DNA of 17,751 nucleotides, from assembly GCA_014534095.1 (NCBI GenBank), contig JACVSD010000027.1, positions 1-17,751 of the forward strand, read 5' to 3'. Made by a program: the position numbers and the translations under genes. The notes below the pieces were generated by a model. That model was not told the origin of the DNA and did not search any database. It saw only the letters and a list, made by a program, of their open reading frames with translations. Shown here piece by piece: positions 7,580-15,706 of the stretch; within the stretch, counting starts at the first letter, position 1; each line of letters begins with the position of its first letter. The stretch comes from Nitrospiraceae bacterium (GTDB taxonomy: Bacteria > Nitrospirota > Nitrospiria > Nitrospirales > Nitrospiraceae).

Positions 7580-9289
7580 ATGAAGCCTCTGCAGCTCTGT
7601 GTGCTGGCCCTCTGCTGTGGTCTGGCGACCGGTTCGGCGCAGGCCGCGGCCACTCGTACCATCGAATTATCATCGCCATCCGCAACGCCGGGCGCGACCC
7701 TCTCGCTCGCCGGTAAAGGCTTCGGCAATTTTCAATCCGTTCAAATCAATAAGGTGACGGTCAATGGGGTGCCGGCGCTCGTCCAGCGGTGGGAACCTGA
7801 CCTCATCGAAGTCAAGGTGCCGTTCAAGGCCACGAGCGGTCCCGTGGATGTGATCATCGGTAAGAAGCGCCTATCGGCCGGTACGCTCGAGATCGTGTAC
7901 CCGCGCATTGACAGCATCTCGCCTAACGAAGCCGAGCGAGGGACGGTGGTTCAGATCGCCGGGCAGCACTTTGGGATGACGGCGGGCGCACGAGACCCCA
8001 ATACGATGTTCGGGGTCAATGATGTCGTCGTGGGAGGGGTGGTGGTGCGCCCCCGGCGCTGGAAGGACGATAAGATCGAAGTAGAGATTCCGGCCAATGC
8101 CACCAGCGGAGATGTGGTCGTCCGGTTAGCCTCCTCGGACCCCTTGCCCGATGGGTCGTGCTGCGCTTCCGTGGAATACGTCAAGAGCAACGCAGTGCCC
8201 CTGACCTTTATACCATCGGTGCGGGTAGACCCGGTCAGCGGCCCCGTCGGCACCAAGGTGGTGTTGTTCGGTCAGGGATTCGGCGCCGGAAAAGGTCCAG
8301 ACGACGGCGTGCTGATCGGCGGCCAGCCCACCACGATCGATCAGTGGAAAGACGACGCCATTGTGGTCCATGTGCCGCTGGGCGCCGAGTCGGGTCCGAT
8401 GGTGTTGAAAAGCCACGGGCGCGAACGGACGGTCGTGCCGACGTTTACGATCTACCACCCCAAGGCTACGGCAATCACGCCGGCCAACGCGCCGATCGGG
8501 ACGCTGCTTCGCATCAAGGGCGAGCATTTCGGATTCTATTCGGAAAGCGGTTCCACGCCATACAACTTCATGGATTTCAATACGGGAGACAATCGCGTCG
8601 AGATCGGCGGCGTCCAGGCGCCGATCTATCGCTGGAATGACGATCGCATCGACGTGTGGGTTCCCTTCAGCGCGAAGAGCGGAAAAGTCATCGTCTATCG
8701 GAGCGCCAAGAAGCCGAATCCCGATGGGTCCTGTTGCGCCGAGCAGGGTGTCGTGCCGGTAGACGCGGGAGAGTTTACCGTCGTTACGCCGGAGATCGAG
8801 TCCTATGACCCCAAGGCGGCCGGCCTCGATGCGACGGTCACCATCAAAGGAAAGGGCTTCGGCACATTTCTGAAAACCGCCGAACATACTGAGTTGGGCT
8901 TGAGCCAAAAAGCATACAAGCGGCGACACGACCTGGAAATTAACGAAGCCGAGACGACGTCCACCGTCGTGTCGAACGTGTCGAGAACGGAAGTGCTGTT
9001 CAATGGGGCTGCGGCACTGGTCCAGTCCTGGACGGATAATGAGATTGTCGTGAAAGTTCCTCACCGGAACTTATACGGCATCGGGAAGCGCGGGGAATTT
9101 TTTGACAACTTGGCGACCGGACCGCTGGTCGTCCGGCGCGGATCGTGGGACGTGTTGCCAGACGGGACGTGCTGCTCACAAAAGAAGTGGCTGACCTTGG
9201 AGGCCGGGCCGTTTACCATCAAAGCCGAAGGGCTTCCCGATCAGGGGTACTGGAATAACAATCGTCCCGATGCGAGCACCAACCAATAA
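7580..9289 (+). CDS. Secreted protein with five IPT/TIG domains and repeated PDG(S/T)CC motifs
   Basis: The 569-residue product starts with a signal peptide (KPLQLCVLALCCGLATGSAQA, predicted cut after AQA near residue 22), so it is exported. The rest is five immunoglobulin-like IPT/TIG domains, starting at about residues 28, 109, 214, 295 and 405. Each opens with a strand such as ISPNEAERGTVVQIAG or ITPANAPIGTLLRIKG, followed by H/G-FG, a V-x-(I/F)-(G/N)-G strand, a W-x-(D/P)-D/N turn and a V-x-(V/I)-P strand. Domains 2, 4 and 5 have an extra loop near their end with PDG(S/T)CC, placing cysteine pairs at 194-195, 385-386 and 531-532. Domain 5 has a long insertion (about 420-470). IPT domains mediate protein or carbohydrate binding; the specific role here is unknown. 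AGGAGA precedes the ATG; an upstream in-frame GTG at 7517 would disrupt the signal peptide. The stop overlaps the next start (TAATG). Confidence 0.9.
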   Translation: MKPLQLCVLALCCGLATGSAQAAATRTIELSSPSATPGATLSLAGKGFGNFQSVQINKVTVNGVPALVQRWEPDLIEVKVPFKATSGPVDVIIGKKRLSAGTLEIVYPRIDSISPNEAERGTVVQIAGQHFGMTAGARDPNTMFGVNDVVVGGVVVRPRRWKDDKIEVEIPANATSGDVVVRLASSDPLPDGSCCASVEYVKSNAVPLTFIPSVRVDPVSGPVGTKVVLFGQGFGAGKGPDDGVLIGGQPTTIDQWKDDAIVVHVPLGAESGPMVLKSHGRERTVVPTFTIYHPKATAITPANAPIGTLLRIKGEHFGFYSESGSTPYNFMDFNTGDNRVEIGGVQAPIYRWNDDRIDVWVPFSAKSGKVIVYRSAKKPNPDGSCCAEQGVVPVDAGEFTVVTPEIESYDPKAAGLDATVTIKGKGFGTFLKTAEHTELGLSQKAYKRRHDLEINEAETTSTVVSNVSRTEVLFNGAAALVQSWTDNEIVVKVPHRNLYGIGKRGEFFDNLATGPLVVRRGSWDVLPDGTCCSQKKWLTLEAGPFTIKAEGLPDQGYWNNNRPDASTNQ

Positions 9290-10269
9290 TGGGTTGGCCA
9301 TTCGTGCAGCGGAGCCGGCTAGCTGTGATTTGGGCGTTGCTCCTTATCCTCCTTCCGTGTCCTCCCCTGTGGAGCGCCGATCCTCTTCTGGCCATCACGC
9401 CACAGCGCAGCACCACGCAAGCCACTTTGATGAGTATCCAGTTTCTGGATGAGCGGAACGGTTGGGCTGTGGGGGCCGGAGGAACGGTGCTTAAGACGCT
9501 GGACGGCGGGAAGACATGGAAAAAAGGTACCGCAGGGACCCGCGCGACGCTGACCTCCGTATACTTCATCGATCGGCAGCGAGGATGGGTGACGGGCGCG
9601 TCGGGGACGTTGCGCCGCACCACAAACGCCGGCGAAACCTGGTCACCCGCGCCGCTTGATACTCAGCAGCCGTTGTATAGTCTGTATTTCCCCACACCGG
9701 CGGTCGGATGGGCGGTCGGTGGGGCAGGTACCATCCTCCATACACAGGATGGCGGGGAGCATTGGGTGGAACAAATTAGCGGAACCAGCGCGACTCTCTA
9801 CGCCGCGCACTTTCTCAATGACCGCCGCGGAACGGTCGTGGGCGCACTGGGTACGGTGTTGACTACGGACGACGGCGGAGCCACATGGCTTCCTCAGGAG
9901 ACGCAAGGGGCTGTGACTCTGTTCGATGTCTTCTTTACCGATCTGTCCAATGGCTGGGCAGTCGGAAACGCAGGTGCCTTGTTTCAAACCACGGATGGCG
10001 GCGCACGATGGGTGGATCGAACGTTGCCATGCGGCAAGACCTGCACCAAACTGATCGACCTCCTGAAAGTGCGCTTCACCGGACCCCAGGCCGGATGGAT
10101 CGCCGGGGAACGAGGGATGGTGTACCGCACTACGGATGCCGGTTTTTCCTGGAGTGACGGGCGATCCGTCGGCAAAGTGTCCCTCTTCGGTCTGAGCTTT
10201 CCGACTCACCGACAGGGGTGGGCGAGCGGCGAAAACGGCACCATCGTACATCTCGAATCACGACCCTGA
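9289..10269 (+). CDS. Exported Ycf48-like seven-repeat beta-propeller protein
   Basis: The 326-residue protein begins with a basic N-terminus and hydrophobic signal segment (LAVIWALLLILLPCPPLWSA), so it is probably exported or membrane-tethered. The rest is seven repeats with the pattern G-W-x-x-G-x-x-G-T-(V/I/L)-x-x-T-x-D/N-(G/A)-G-x-x-W. They start at GWAVGAGGTVL, GWVTGASGTLR, GWAVGGAGTIL, GTVVGALGTVL, GWAVGNAGALF, GWIAGERGMVY and GWASGENGTIV; the last is truncated, as expected if the propeller closes with the N-terminal strand. This is the Ycf48/BNR type; cyanobacterial Ycf48 (HCF136 in plants) helps assemble photosystem II, but homologues in non-photosynthetic bacteria have no settled role. 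A CGKTC pair (C248, C252) sits in an insertion between repeats 5 and 6. The ATG overlaps the upstream TAA and lacks its own ribosome-binding site, so translation is probably coupled to the IPT gene. Confidence 0.88.
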   Translation: MGWPFVQRSRLAVIWALLLILLPCPPLWSADPLLAITPQRSTTQATLMSIQFLDERNGWAVGAGGTVLKTLDGGKTWKKGTAGTRATLTSVYFIDRQRGWVTGASGTLRRTTNAGETWSPAPLDTQQPLYSLYFPTPAVGWAVGGAGTILHTQDGGEHWVEQISGTSATLYAAHFLNDRRGTVVGALGTVLTTDDGGATWLPQETQGAVTLFDVFFTDLSNGWAVGNAGALFQTTDGGARWVDRTLPCGKTCTKLIDLLKVRFTGPQAGWIAGERGMVYRTTDAGFSWSDGRSVGKVSLFGLSFPTHRQGWASGENGTIVHLESRP

Positions 10270-10273
10270 CGGG

Positions 10274-11017
10274 TTACCCCAGTCGCCCCAACCGGTGCTG
10301 CAGTATCCCAACCGCCACGATCGCTGCGGTTTCCGCTCTTAGGACGGCCGGTCCCATGGTGACCGGGATCAAGCCGCATTTCTCGGCTTCAGCCGTTTCT
10401 TCTTTCGCCCAACCGCCCTCGGGTCCGACCAACAACGTGATGCTGTGGTGAGCCGACGCCGGCAGCGCGATATTCGATAAGTTGGTCGTGGTTTCTCGAC
10501 GTTCCACCAAGATGAGACCGAGGGAAGTGCGCGGAACGGTGCCAGCGAAGCGCTCCATCGACTGGGGCAGCCTCATGGTGGGCGCCAACCATTGTTCCGA
10601 CTGCTGGGCGGCCTCCAGCGCAATGCGCTGCCACCGGGCGGTCTGGCTCTCAATCCGATCCGGTCTGGGCTGTACCATGCTATGACGGCACTGCAGCGGC
10701 ACAAAGGCGGCGACGCCGAGTTCCGTCCCTTTCTGGATCACCCAATCCATCTTTTCACCCTTCAACAGGGCTGGTGCGAGGACCAACGAAGGAGTAGCTA
10801 TGTTGGGGGCCGGCACCGTCTCAAGTATGCGGGCGACGAGGGCCTGTTTGGTCACAGCAGTGATCTCGGTGCGATAGCGGCGTCCTTGTCCGTCCGCGAC
10901 CAACAGGTGTTCTCCCGCGGCCATCCGCAGGCTATCGCGAATATGGGTGAGCGGTTCGCCCGTGATCGTGACAATCGGGGGAACGATACAGTCGGGAGGG
11001 AGGAAAAAAACTGGCAT
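10274..11017 (-). CDS. rsmE: 16S rRNA (uracil1498-N3)-methyltransferase
   Basis: RsmE methylates U1498 of 16S rRNA using S-adenosylmethionine. The 247-residue protein has an N-terminal PUA-like part (HIRDSLRMAAGEHLLVADGQG) and a C-terminal SPOUT knot fold. Diagnostic segments are APALLKGEKMDWVIQKGTELG, then QRIALEAAQQSEQ, LLVGPEGGWAKEE and VLRAETAAIVAVGIL near the end; the last two form the cofactor-binding knot. Length matches the family. It follows dnaJ with 26 bases between them, so it is probably cotranscribed with the chaperone operon, an arrangement seen in other bacteria where rsmE lies beside dnaJ or prmA. No clear ribosome-binding site is visible before the ATG. Its stop lies 4 bases from the stop of the convergent propeller gene. 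Confidence 0.95.
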   Translation of the reverse strand: MPVFFLPPDCIVPPIVTITGEPLTHIRDSLRMAAGEHLLVADGQGRRYRTEITAVTKQALVARILETVPAPNIATPSLVLAPALLKGEKMDWVIQKGTELGVAAFVPLQCRHSMVQPRPDRIESQTARWQRIALEAAQQSEQWLAPTMRLPQSMERFAGTVPRTSLGLILVERRETTTNLSNIALPASAHHSITLLVGPEGGWAKEETAEAEKCGLIPVTMGPAVLRAETAAIVAVGILQHRLGRLG

Positions 11018-11043
11018 GCCCGAGCAGAGCCGGTGAAAGGCGG

Positions 11044-12171
11044 TTATTCAAAGAACGTTTTCATTTTGTCGAAGAAGCCGTCTCCGTCGCCTTCCATCGT
11101 CATGCCGCCCTCTTTGGCAAATTCCACGAGGAGTTCTTTTTGCCGGGCGGTCAGTTTAGTCGGAATTTGTACTTTGATCGTATAGACGTGATCCCCCGTC
11201 TGGCCGCCTTTGAGGCTCGGAATGCCAAGGCCTTTGATCCTGAGCGTCTTGTCGTGCTGTGTGCCGGGCGGGACCTTGATGACCGTGTCGCCTTTCAGGG
11301 TCGGTACTTCCACCTTGCCTCCCAGGATGGCGGTGACCAGGTTGATTGGCACATCACATTGAATGTCGAGACCCTTCCGTTGAAAAACTGGGTGAGGCTT
11401 GACGGTGATGGCCACATAGAGGTCGCCTGGTGGACCCGCATTGGCGCCATGTTCACCTTCATTGGACAGCCGGAGCCGCATGCCGGTTTCGATGCCGGCC
11501 GGGATATGGACCGCGATAGTCCGCTCTTTGTACACGCGCTGGCGGCCCTGACACGTCGGACAGGGGTCGGTGACAATGTGACCAGCTCCTTCACATTGTC
11601 CGCAGGGCCGGCTGACGCTGAAGAAACCCTGTTGAAACCGGAGTTGCCCTGCTCCTTTGCAGCTCGGACAGGTCTTGATGGACGCCGCTGATTTGGCGCC
11701 GGTTCCCTTGCAGTCAGCGCAGGTCTCCCACCGCGGAATCTTCAGCTTGGCTTCTTTCCCATAGACAGCTTCTTCAAACGAGAGTTCGAGATTGTACTGC
11801 AGGTCGTTGCCTCGTTCGGCGCGCCCGCCGCCACGAGTCTGTCCAAAGAAGTCTTCGAAGATATCGTTGAAGACATCCCCAAAGCCGGCTCCGCCGAATC
11901 CGCCGAAGCCTTCAAAGCCCGCTCCTTGTTGTCCACCGGCGTGGCCGAACATGTCATATCGCTTGCGTTTCTCCTGATCGCTCAGCACTTCGTAGGCTTC
12001 GTTGATTTCCTTGAACTTGTCTTCTGCGGCCTTTTTCTCATGGTCGCCGGTCTGCAAATCGGGGTGGTGCTGGCGGGCCAGTCGTCGATACGCTTTTTTG
12101 AGTTCTTCCTCAGACGCGGTCTTTTCGACTCCGAGGATGTCGTAATAGTCTCGTTTTGACACGGGTGCCAT
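11044..12171 (-). CDS. dnaJ: Chaperone protein DnaJ (Hsp40)
   Basis: DnaJ delivers unfolded clients to DnaK and stimulates its ATPase. The 375-residue product is a full type I DnaJ. It has an N-terminal J domain with the HPD triad at residues 36-38 and a Gly/Phe-rich linker (about 77-118). The zinc-finger region has four CxxC pairs (C151/C154, C168/C171, C190/C193, C204/C207), and a C-terminal client-binding domain follows with GMRLRLSNEGEHGANAGPPG and GDLYVAI. In the fourth zinc repeat the final Gly of CxxCxGxG is Gln (CPTCQGRQ), a mild departure that leaves both zinc-ligand cysteines in place. It lies 76 bases after dnaK, across a strong hairpin, so its expression may be lower than dnaK unless it has extra input. 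The ribosome-binding site is weak (AAGAG close to the ATG). Confidence 0.98.
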   Translation of the reverse strand: MAPVSKRDYYDILGVEKTASEEELKKAYRRLARQHHPDLQTGDHEKKAAEDKFKEINEAYEVLSDQEKRKRYDMFGHAGGQQGAGFEGFGGFGGAGFGDVFNDIFEDFFGQTRGGGRAERGNDLQYNLELSFEEAVYGKEAKLKIPRWETCADCKGTGAKSAASIKTCPSCKGAGQLRFQQGFFSVSRPCGQCEGAGHIVTDPCPTCQGRQRVYKERTIAVHIPAGIETGMRLRLSNEGEHGANAGPPGDLYVAITVKPHPVFQRKGLDIQCDVPINLVTAILGGKVEVPTLKGDTVIKVPPGTQHDKTLRIKGLGIPSLKGGQTGDHVYTIKVQIPTKLTARQKELLVEFAKEGGMTMEGDGDGFFDKMKTFFE

Positions 12172-12195
12172 AGCTCTTGGTGGAGGGTACAGAAA

Positions 12196-12228
12196 GACCG
12201 AGTTCCCTGTTCGACAGGAAACTCGGTC
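12196..12228 (-). terminator. Hairpin between dnaK and dnaJ, probable terminator or attenuator
   Basis: A 9-base perfect inverted repeat (GACCGAGTT at 12196-12204, AACTCGGTC at 12220-12228) is extended inward by a further 5 pairs (CCTGT/ACAGG) after one mismatch, giving a long stem with a 3-base loop. Read on the minus strand it starts 20 bases after the dnaK stop and is followed by TTTCT, a modest T-tract. It could partly terminate transcription after dnaK or protect the 3' end of a processed grpE-dnaK message. Confidence 0.7.
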
Positions 12229-12247
12229 CGCCTGCAGTTATTCTATG

Positions 12248-14167
12248 CTATTTCTTCTCTTTGTCTACTTCTTCGAATTCTGCATCGACGACTTTTTCAT
12301 CGGTCTTGGTGCTGCCGGCGCCGTTGCTGCCCGCCTCTGCACCCGGGGCACCGGTCGCCGCCGAAGCCTTCTTATACATCTCCTCGGCAAGCTTATGGGA
12401 GGCAGTCATTAACGCCTGCGTTGCCGATTCAATGGCGTCGGCATCGGTTCCTTCCAGCGCCTTCTTCAGCGTGGTCACCGCATCTTGAATTTGGGTCTTC
12501 TCACTTTCGCTGACCTTATCACCGTACTCGGCAATATTCTTTTCGGTCTGATACACCAGGTTGTCGGCCTGGTTCTTCGCTTCCGCAAGCTTACGGCGCT
12601 TCTTGTCCTCTTCCGTATGAGACTGTGCGTCCCTGACCAGCTTCTCGACTTCGTCTTTGCTCAGGCCGCTTGATGCGGTGATCTTGATCGATTGTTCCTT
12701 CTGTGTCGCGAGATCCTTCGCGGACACGTGCACGATCCCGTTGGCGTCGATATCGAAGGTCACTTCGACCTGAGGCATCCCGCGAGGCGCGGGAGGAATG
12801 CCGACCAAGTCGAATTGGCCCAGCAGCTTGTTGTCGTTGGCCATCTCGCGCTCGCCCTGGAAGACCCGGATGGTCACGGCGGTTTGGTTGTCGGCTGCGG
12901 TCGAAAAGACCTGGCTCTTCTTCGTCGGTACGGTCGTATTGCGCTCGATCAGCTTTGTGAACACGCCGCCAAGCGTTTCAATCCCGAGCGAGAGGGGCGT
13001 GACGTCCAGCAACAGCACATCTTTCACATCGCCCTTCAGGACGCCGCCCTGGATCGCGGCCCCGATCGCCACCACTTCATCCGGGTTGACGCCGCGATGG
13101 GGTTCCTTTCCGAAAAAGTCTTTGACCACCTGGATGACTTTCGGCATCCGGGTCATGCCGCCGACGAGGACCACTTCCTGAATATCCTTCGCCGTCACAC
13201 CGGCATCGGACAACGCTTTTCGGCAAGGTTCGATCGTGCGTTGAATTAAATCTTCCACCAGCTGCTCCAGCTTGGCTCGCGTGAGCTTCGTGACGAGGTG
13301 CTTGGGACCGCTGGCGTCCGCCGTGATGAAGGGCAGGTTAATTTCCGTTTCCTGCGAGGAGGAGAGCTCGATCTTGGCCCGTTCCGCCGCTTCCTTGAGC
13401 CGTTGCAGAGCCATGCGGTCCTTCTTGAGATCGATGCCCTGGTCTTTCTTGAAGACGTCGACGAGCCAATCCATCACCCGTTCATCGAAGTCGTCCCCGC
13501 CGAGATAGGTATCGCCGTTCGTCGACTTCACCTCAAAGACGCCTTCGCCGATCTCGAGGACCGACACGTCGAAGGTGCCGCCTCCGAGATCGTAGACGGC
13601 AATCCGCTCGTCTTTCTTCTTATCTAGGCCGTACGCCAATGACGCCGCGGTCGGCTCGTTGATAATGCGGAGCACGTTTAATCCGGCGATCTGTCCGGCA
13701 TCTTTCGTAGCCTGGCGCTGGCTGTCGTCAAAATAAGCCGGGACGGTAATGACGGCTTCGGTCACTTTTTCACCGAGATAATCTTCAGCCGTCTGCCGCA
13801 TCTTTTGCAGGATCATGGCCGAAACTTCTTGAGGGCTGTAGCGCTTTCCGCGGAGTTCCACATGTGCGTCGCCATTGTCGGCTTCCACGACCTTGTAGGG
13901 GAGGCGCTTCAGGGCGTCCTGAACTTCTTTGGCCCGAAACTTTCGGCCCATGAGCCGCTTCACTGAGAAAATTGTGTTCTCGTGGTTCGTGATGGCTTGC
14001 CGCTTAGCGATTTGGCCGACCAGACGTTCGTTCTTGTCGGTGATTGCGACGACGGAAGGAGTCGTGCGGCTCCCTTCGGCATTGGCAATCACGACGGGGT
14101 CGCCGCCGCTCATAATCGCCACGCAAGAGTTGGTCGTGCCGAGATCGATACCGATGACTTTACCCAT
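12248..14167 (-). CDS. dnaK: Chaperone protein DnaK (Hsp70)
   Basis: DnaK is the ATP-dependent Hsp70 chaperone of the cytoplasm. The 639-residue product is complete. The ATPase domain shows [15 protein letters not shown] at the N-terminus, then [50 protein letters not shown] and [13 protein letters not shown]. The linker [19 protein letters not shown] leads into the peptide-binding domain, and a helical lid ends in an acidic tail closing with [14 protein letters not shown], the usual EEVDxxK terminus. A good ribosome-binding site (AAGGAG, 8 bases before the ATG) is present. It is 30 bases downstream of grpE, so the nucleotide-exchange factor and chaperone are cotranscribed. Confidence 0.99.
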   Translation of the reverse strand: MGKVIGIDLGTTNSCVAIMSGGDPVVIANAEGSRTTPSVVAITDKNERLVGQIAKRQAITNHENTIFSVKRLMGRKFRAKEVQDALKRLPYKVVEADNGDAHVELRGKRYSPQEVSAMILQKMRQTAEDYLGEKVTEAVITVPAYFDDSQRQATKDAGQIAGLNVLRIINEPTAASLAYGLDKKKDERIAVYDLGGGTFDVSVLEIGEGVFEVKSTNGDTYLGGDDFDERVMDWLVDVFKKDQGIDLKKDRMALQRLKEAAERAKIELSSSQETEINLPFITADASGPKHLVTKLTRAKLEQLVEDLIQRTIEPCRKALSDAGVTAKDIQEVVLVGGMTRMPKVIQVVKDFFGKEPHRGVNPDEVVAIGAAIQGGVLKGDVKDVLLLDVTPLSLGIETLGGVFTKLIERNTTVPTKKSQVFSTAADNQTAVTIRVFQGEREMANDNKLLGQFDLVGIPPAPRGMPQVEVTFDIDANGIVHVSAKDLATQKEQSIKITASSGLSKDEVEKLVRDAQSHTEEDKKRRKLAEAKNQADNLVYQTEKNIAEYGDKVSESEKTQIQDAVTTLKKALEGTDADAIESATQALMTASHKLAEEMYKKASAATGAPGAEAGSNGAGSTKTDEKVVDAEFEEVDKEKK

Positions 14168-14197
14168 TGGTCTACTCCTTCCTTCCGAAATCAGTCT

Positions 14198-14776
14198 TCA
14201 ATTCGCTGCCTCGGCGTCCATACCCGGAGCTGGCCGGCCGGACGACACGCTAACCATGGCAGCCCGTAGTATTCTGTCATGCAGGCGATAACCCTTTTGA
14301 TACTCTTCGGCGACGTGCTGTTCCGGCACGGAGTCGGAGGGAACCTGAGACACGGCCTGATGCAGGCTGGGATCAAACGGCTGCCCCACGGATTCGATCG
14401 GCTGAACGCCATACTTTCCCAAGGCGCCGATCAGTTGCTTGAGCGTGAGATCGACCCCCTGGATCAAGGCGTTGCCGCTGCCGCCATTTGTCGATGCTTT
14501 GATCGCGCGCTCCATATTATCGACGACCGGGAGCAGTTCTTTGATCAGCTGCTCGTTGCCGTAACGGATTTGCTCGCGCTGATCCCGTTGAGACAGGCGC
14601 TTGTAATTCTCGAATTCCGCTGCGAGTCTGACATAGCGATCATTGAGACCCTTACATTCCTCCGTCTTCGCCGCGAGGGCATCCTGGCAGGATGGTTCAC
14701 CGTCCACGGACGGTTCAACGGTCGTCTGATTGCCTAACTCATCGATTGTGGGTTGATTTTGTTCGTCTTGTGCCAT
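14198..14776 (-). CDS. grpE: Nucleotide exchange factor GrpE
   Basis: GrpE is the dimeric exchange factor that releases ADP from DnaK and acts as a thermosensor in many bacteria. The 192-residue product has a polar, disordered N-terminus, then a long coiled-coil helix (LNDRYVRLAAEFENYKRLSQ onward), and RYGNEQLIKELLPVVDNMER, a strongly conserved segment. It continues with GVDLTLKQLIGALGKYGVQPI and the GrpE signature region FDPSLHQAV, then VAEEYQKGYRLHDRILRAAMVSVS. Length is normal. GAGG lies 8 bases before the ATG. It is the first gene of the grpE-dnaK-dnaJ-rsmE cluster; hrcA, often located just before grpE, is not present in this window at that position. Confidence 0.97.
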   Translation of the reverse strand: MAQDEQNQPTIDELGNQTTVEPSVDGEPSCQDALAAKTEECKGLNDRYVRLAAEFENYKRLSQRDQREQIRYGNEQLIKELLPVVDNMERAIKASTNGGSGNALIQGVDLTLKQLIGALGKYGVQPIESVGQPFDPSLHQAVSQVPSDSVPEQHVAEEYQKGYRLHDRILRAAMVSVSSGRPAPGMDAEAAN

Positions 14777-14797
14777 GGTGATGCCTCTACAAAGGGG

Positions 14798-14825
14798 CAG
14801 ATAGCCACACGACTATCGAAGTCAA
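14798..14825 (-). promoter_or_regulatory. Possible promoter of the grpE-dnaK-dnaJ operon
   Basis: On the minus strand the gap upstream of grpE holds TTGACT (complement of 14820-14825) and, 16 bases later, TATCTG (complement of 14798-14803), a moderate sigma70-type match that would put the transcript start about 15 bases before grpE. No CIRCE inverted repeat is seen, and the boxes do not resemble the sigma32 CTTGAA/CCCCAT pattern well. The remainder of the 107-base gap shows nothing else recognisable. Confidence 0.4.
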
Positions 14826-14883
14826 CAGCACTGCCAACAAAAAACTACGGTAGACGCGAGATTTATATCGAGTGGACCTGCAG

Positions 14884-15672
14884 TTAGACCTGTATGGAGG
14901 GGGAAGACCGATCAGACAGTCGGTAGAGCAGTTCAAGTCCGTCTAGAGTTAAAAACGGTTCGACCTGGTGAATGGTATGGGTTTCCGGGGCGATGGTGGT
15001 GGCGAGCCCTCCGGTCGCAATGACATAGGCTGACCGACCGAGTTCCCGCTCAATGCGCTGGACTAGCGAGTCCACCAGGCCGGCGTAGCCGTACAGCAAA
15101 CCCGCCTGAATGCTAGTGGCCGTGTCGGTACCGATGACGGATTTCGGGCGCGCGAGTTCGACCTTGCTTAACTTCGCTGCCCGGGTGAAGAGAGCCTCCG
15201 CGGAAATGCCCAGGCCGGGCGCAATGGCACCGCCCAAGTATTCACCGAATTTGGTAATGACGCAGAACGTCGTGGCAGTGCCGAAGTCCACGACAATGAG
15301 ATCGCGGTGATACTTATGATAAGCGGCTGCGGCATTGACGAGGCGGTCGCTGCCAATCTCCCGCGGGTTGGCATACTTAAGGACCAGGCCGGTTGGCGTT
15401 TCCGCGGACACCGTCAGTGCGCGCCGGTGAAAATACGACTCAATCATTCTCTCGAACGATTCCGTCAATGCCGGTACGACGCTTGACAGAATTGCTCCAC
15501 TGATGTGATTCGCCAACTGACCGCTATGGGTCAAGAGGCTGAGGAATTGCACACCATATTCGTCCGAGGTCTTCTTCGCGTCCGTGGCGAGGCGCCAATG
15601 CGCCACGAGGGCGCCATCTCGGTAGACGCCCCCGACAATGTTGGTATTGCCGATATCAAGCGCGAGCAGCAT
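14884..15672 (-). CDS. coaX: Type III pantothenate kinase
   Basis: CoaX phosphorylates pantothenate, the first step of coenzyme A synthesis, and unlike CoaA it needs a monovalent cation. The 262-residue protein has the ASKHA-type ATP-binding start LLALDIGNTNIVGGVY, the switch-like TSDEYGVQFLSLL, the SSVVPALT strand, the pantothenate-binding GSDRLVNAAAAYHKYH motif and VVDFGTATTFCVI. It also has GGAIAPGLGISAEALF and the late VIATGGLATTIAP. Length and motif order are typical. It is 34 bases downstream of birA and ends the valS-nadC-birA-coaX cluster, a grouping of coenzyme genes (birA-coaX neighbours are common in bacteria). There is no strong ribosome-binding site. Confidence 0.96.
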   Translation of the reverse strand: MLLALDIGNTNIVGGVYRDGALVAHWRLATDAKKTSDEYGVQFLSLLTHSGQLANHISGAILSSVVPALTESFERMIESYFHRRALTVSAETPTGLVLKYANPREIGSDRLVNAAAAYHKYHRDLIVVDFGTATTFCVITKFGEYLGGAIAPGLGISAEALFTRAAKLSKVELARPKSVIGTDTATSIQAGLLYGYAGLVDSLVQRIERELGRSAYVIATGGLATTIAPETHTIHQVEPFLTLDGLELLYRLSDRSSPSIQV

Positions 15673-15706
15673 AGGCGCGTATTGTATCGTCAGGTCCCGC
15701 GTTTTG

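Noticed and set aside
7580..7645. Lipoprotein signal in the IPT protein (two Cys in the hydrophobic core)
   Set aside because: The residue before the cysteines is Leu, not Gly/Ala/Ser, and a standard AQA cleavage site follows; a type I signal peptide fits better.
8126..9064. Long open frame on the minus strand (312 codons) opposite the IPT-protein gene
   Set aside because: The plus strand has a signal peptide, clear repeats and a ribosome-binding site; the antisense frame has no recognisable domain and is expected in GC-rich DNA.
10592..11185. Plus-strand open frames across rsmE and dnaJ
   Set aside because: They are shadows of two certain minus-strand genes and the translation has no recognisable domains.
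14777..14883. CIRCE-type operator before grpE
   Set aside because: Neither half of the TTAGCACTC/GAGTGCTAA repeat is present; GCACTGCC at about 14827 only partly resembles it.
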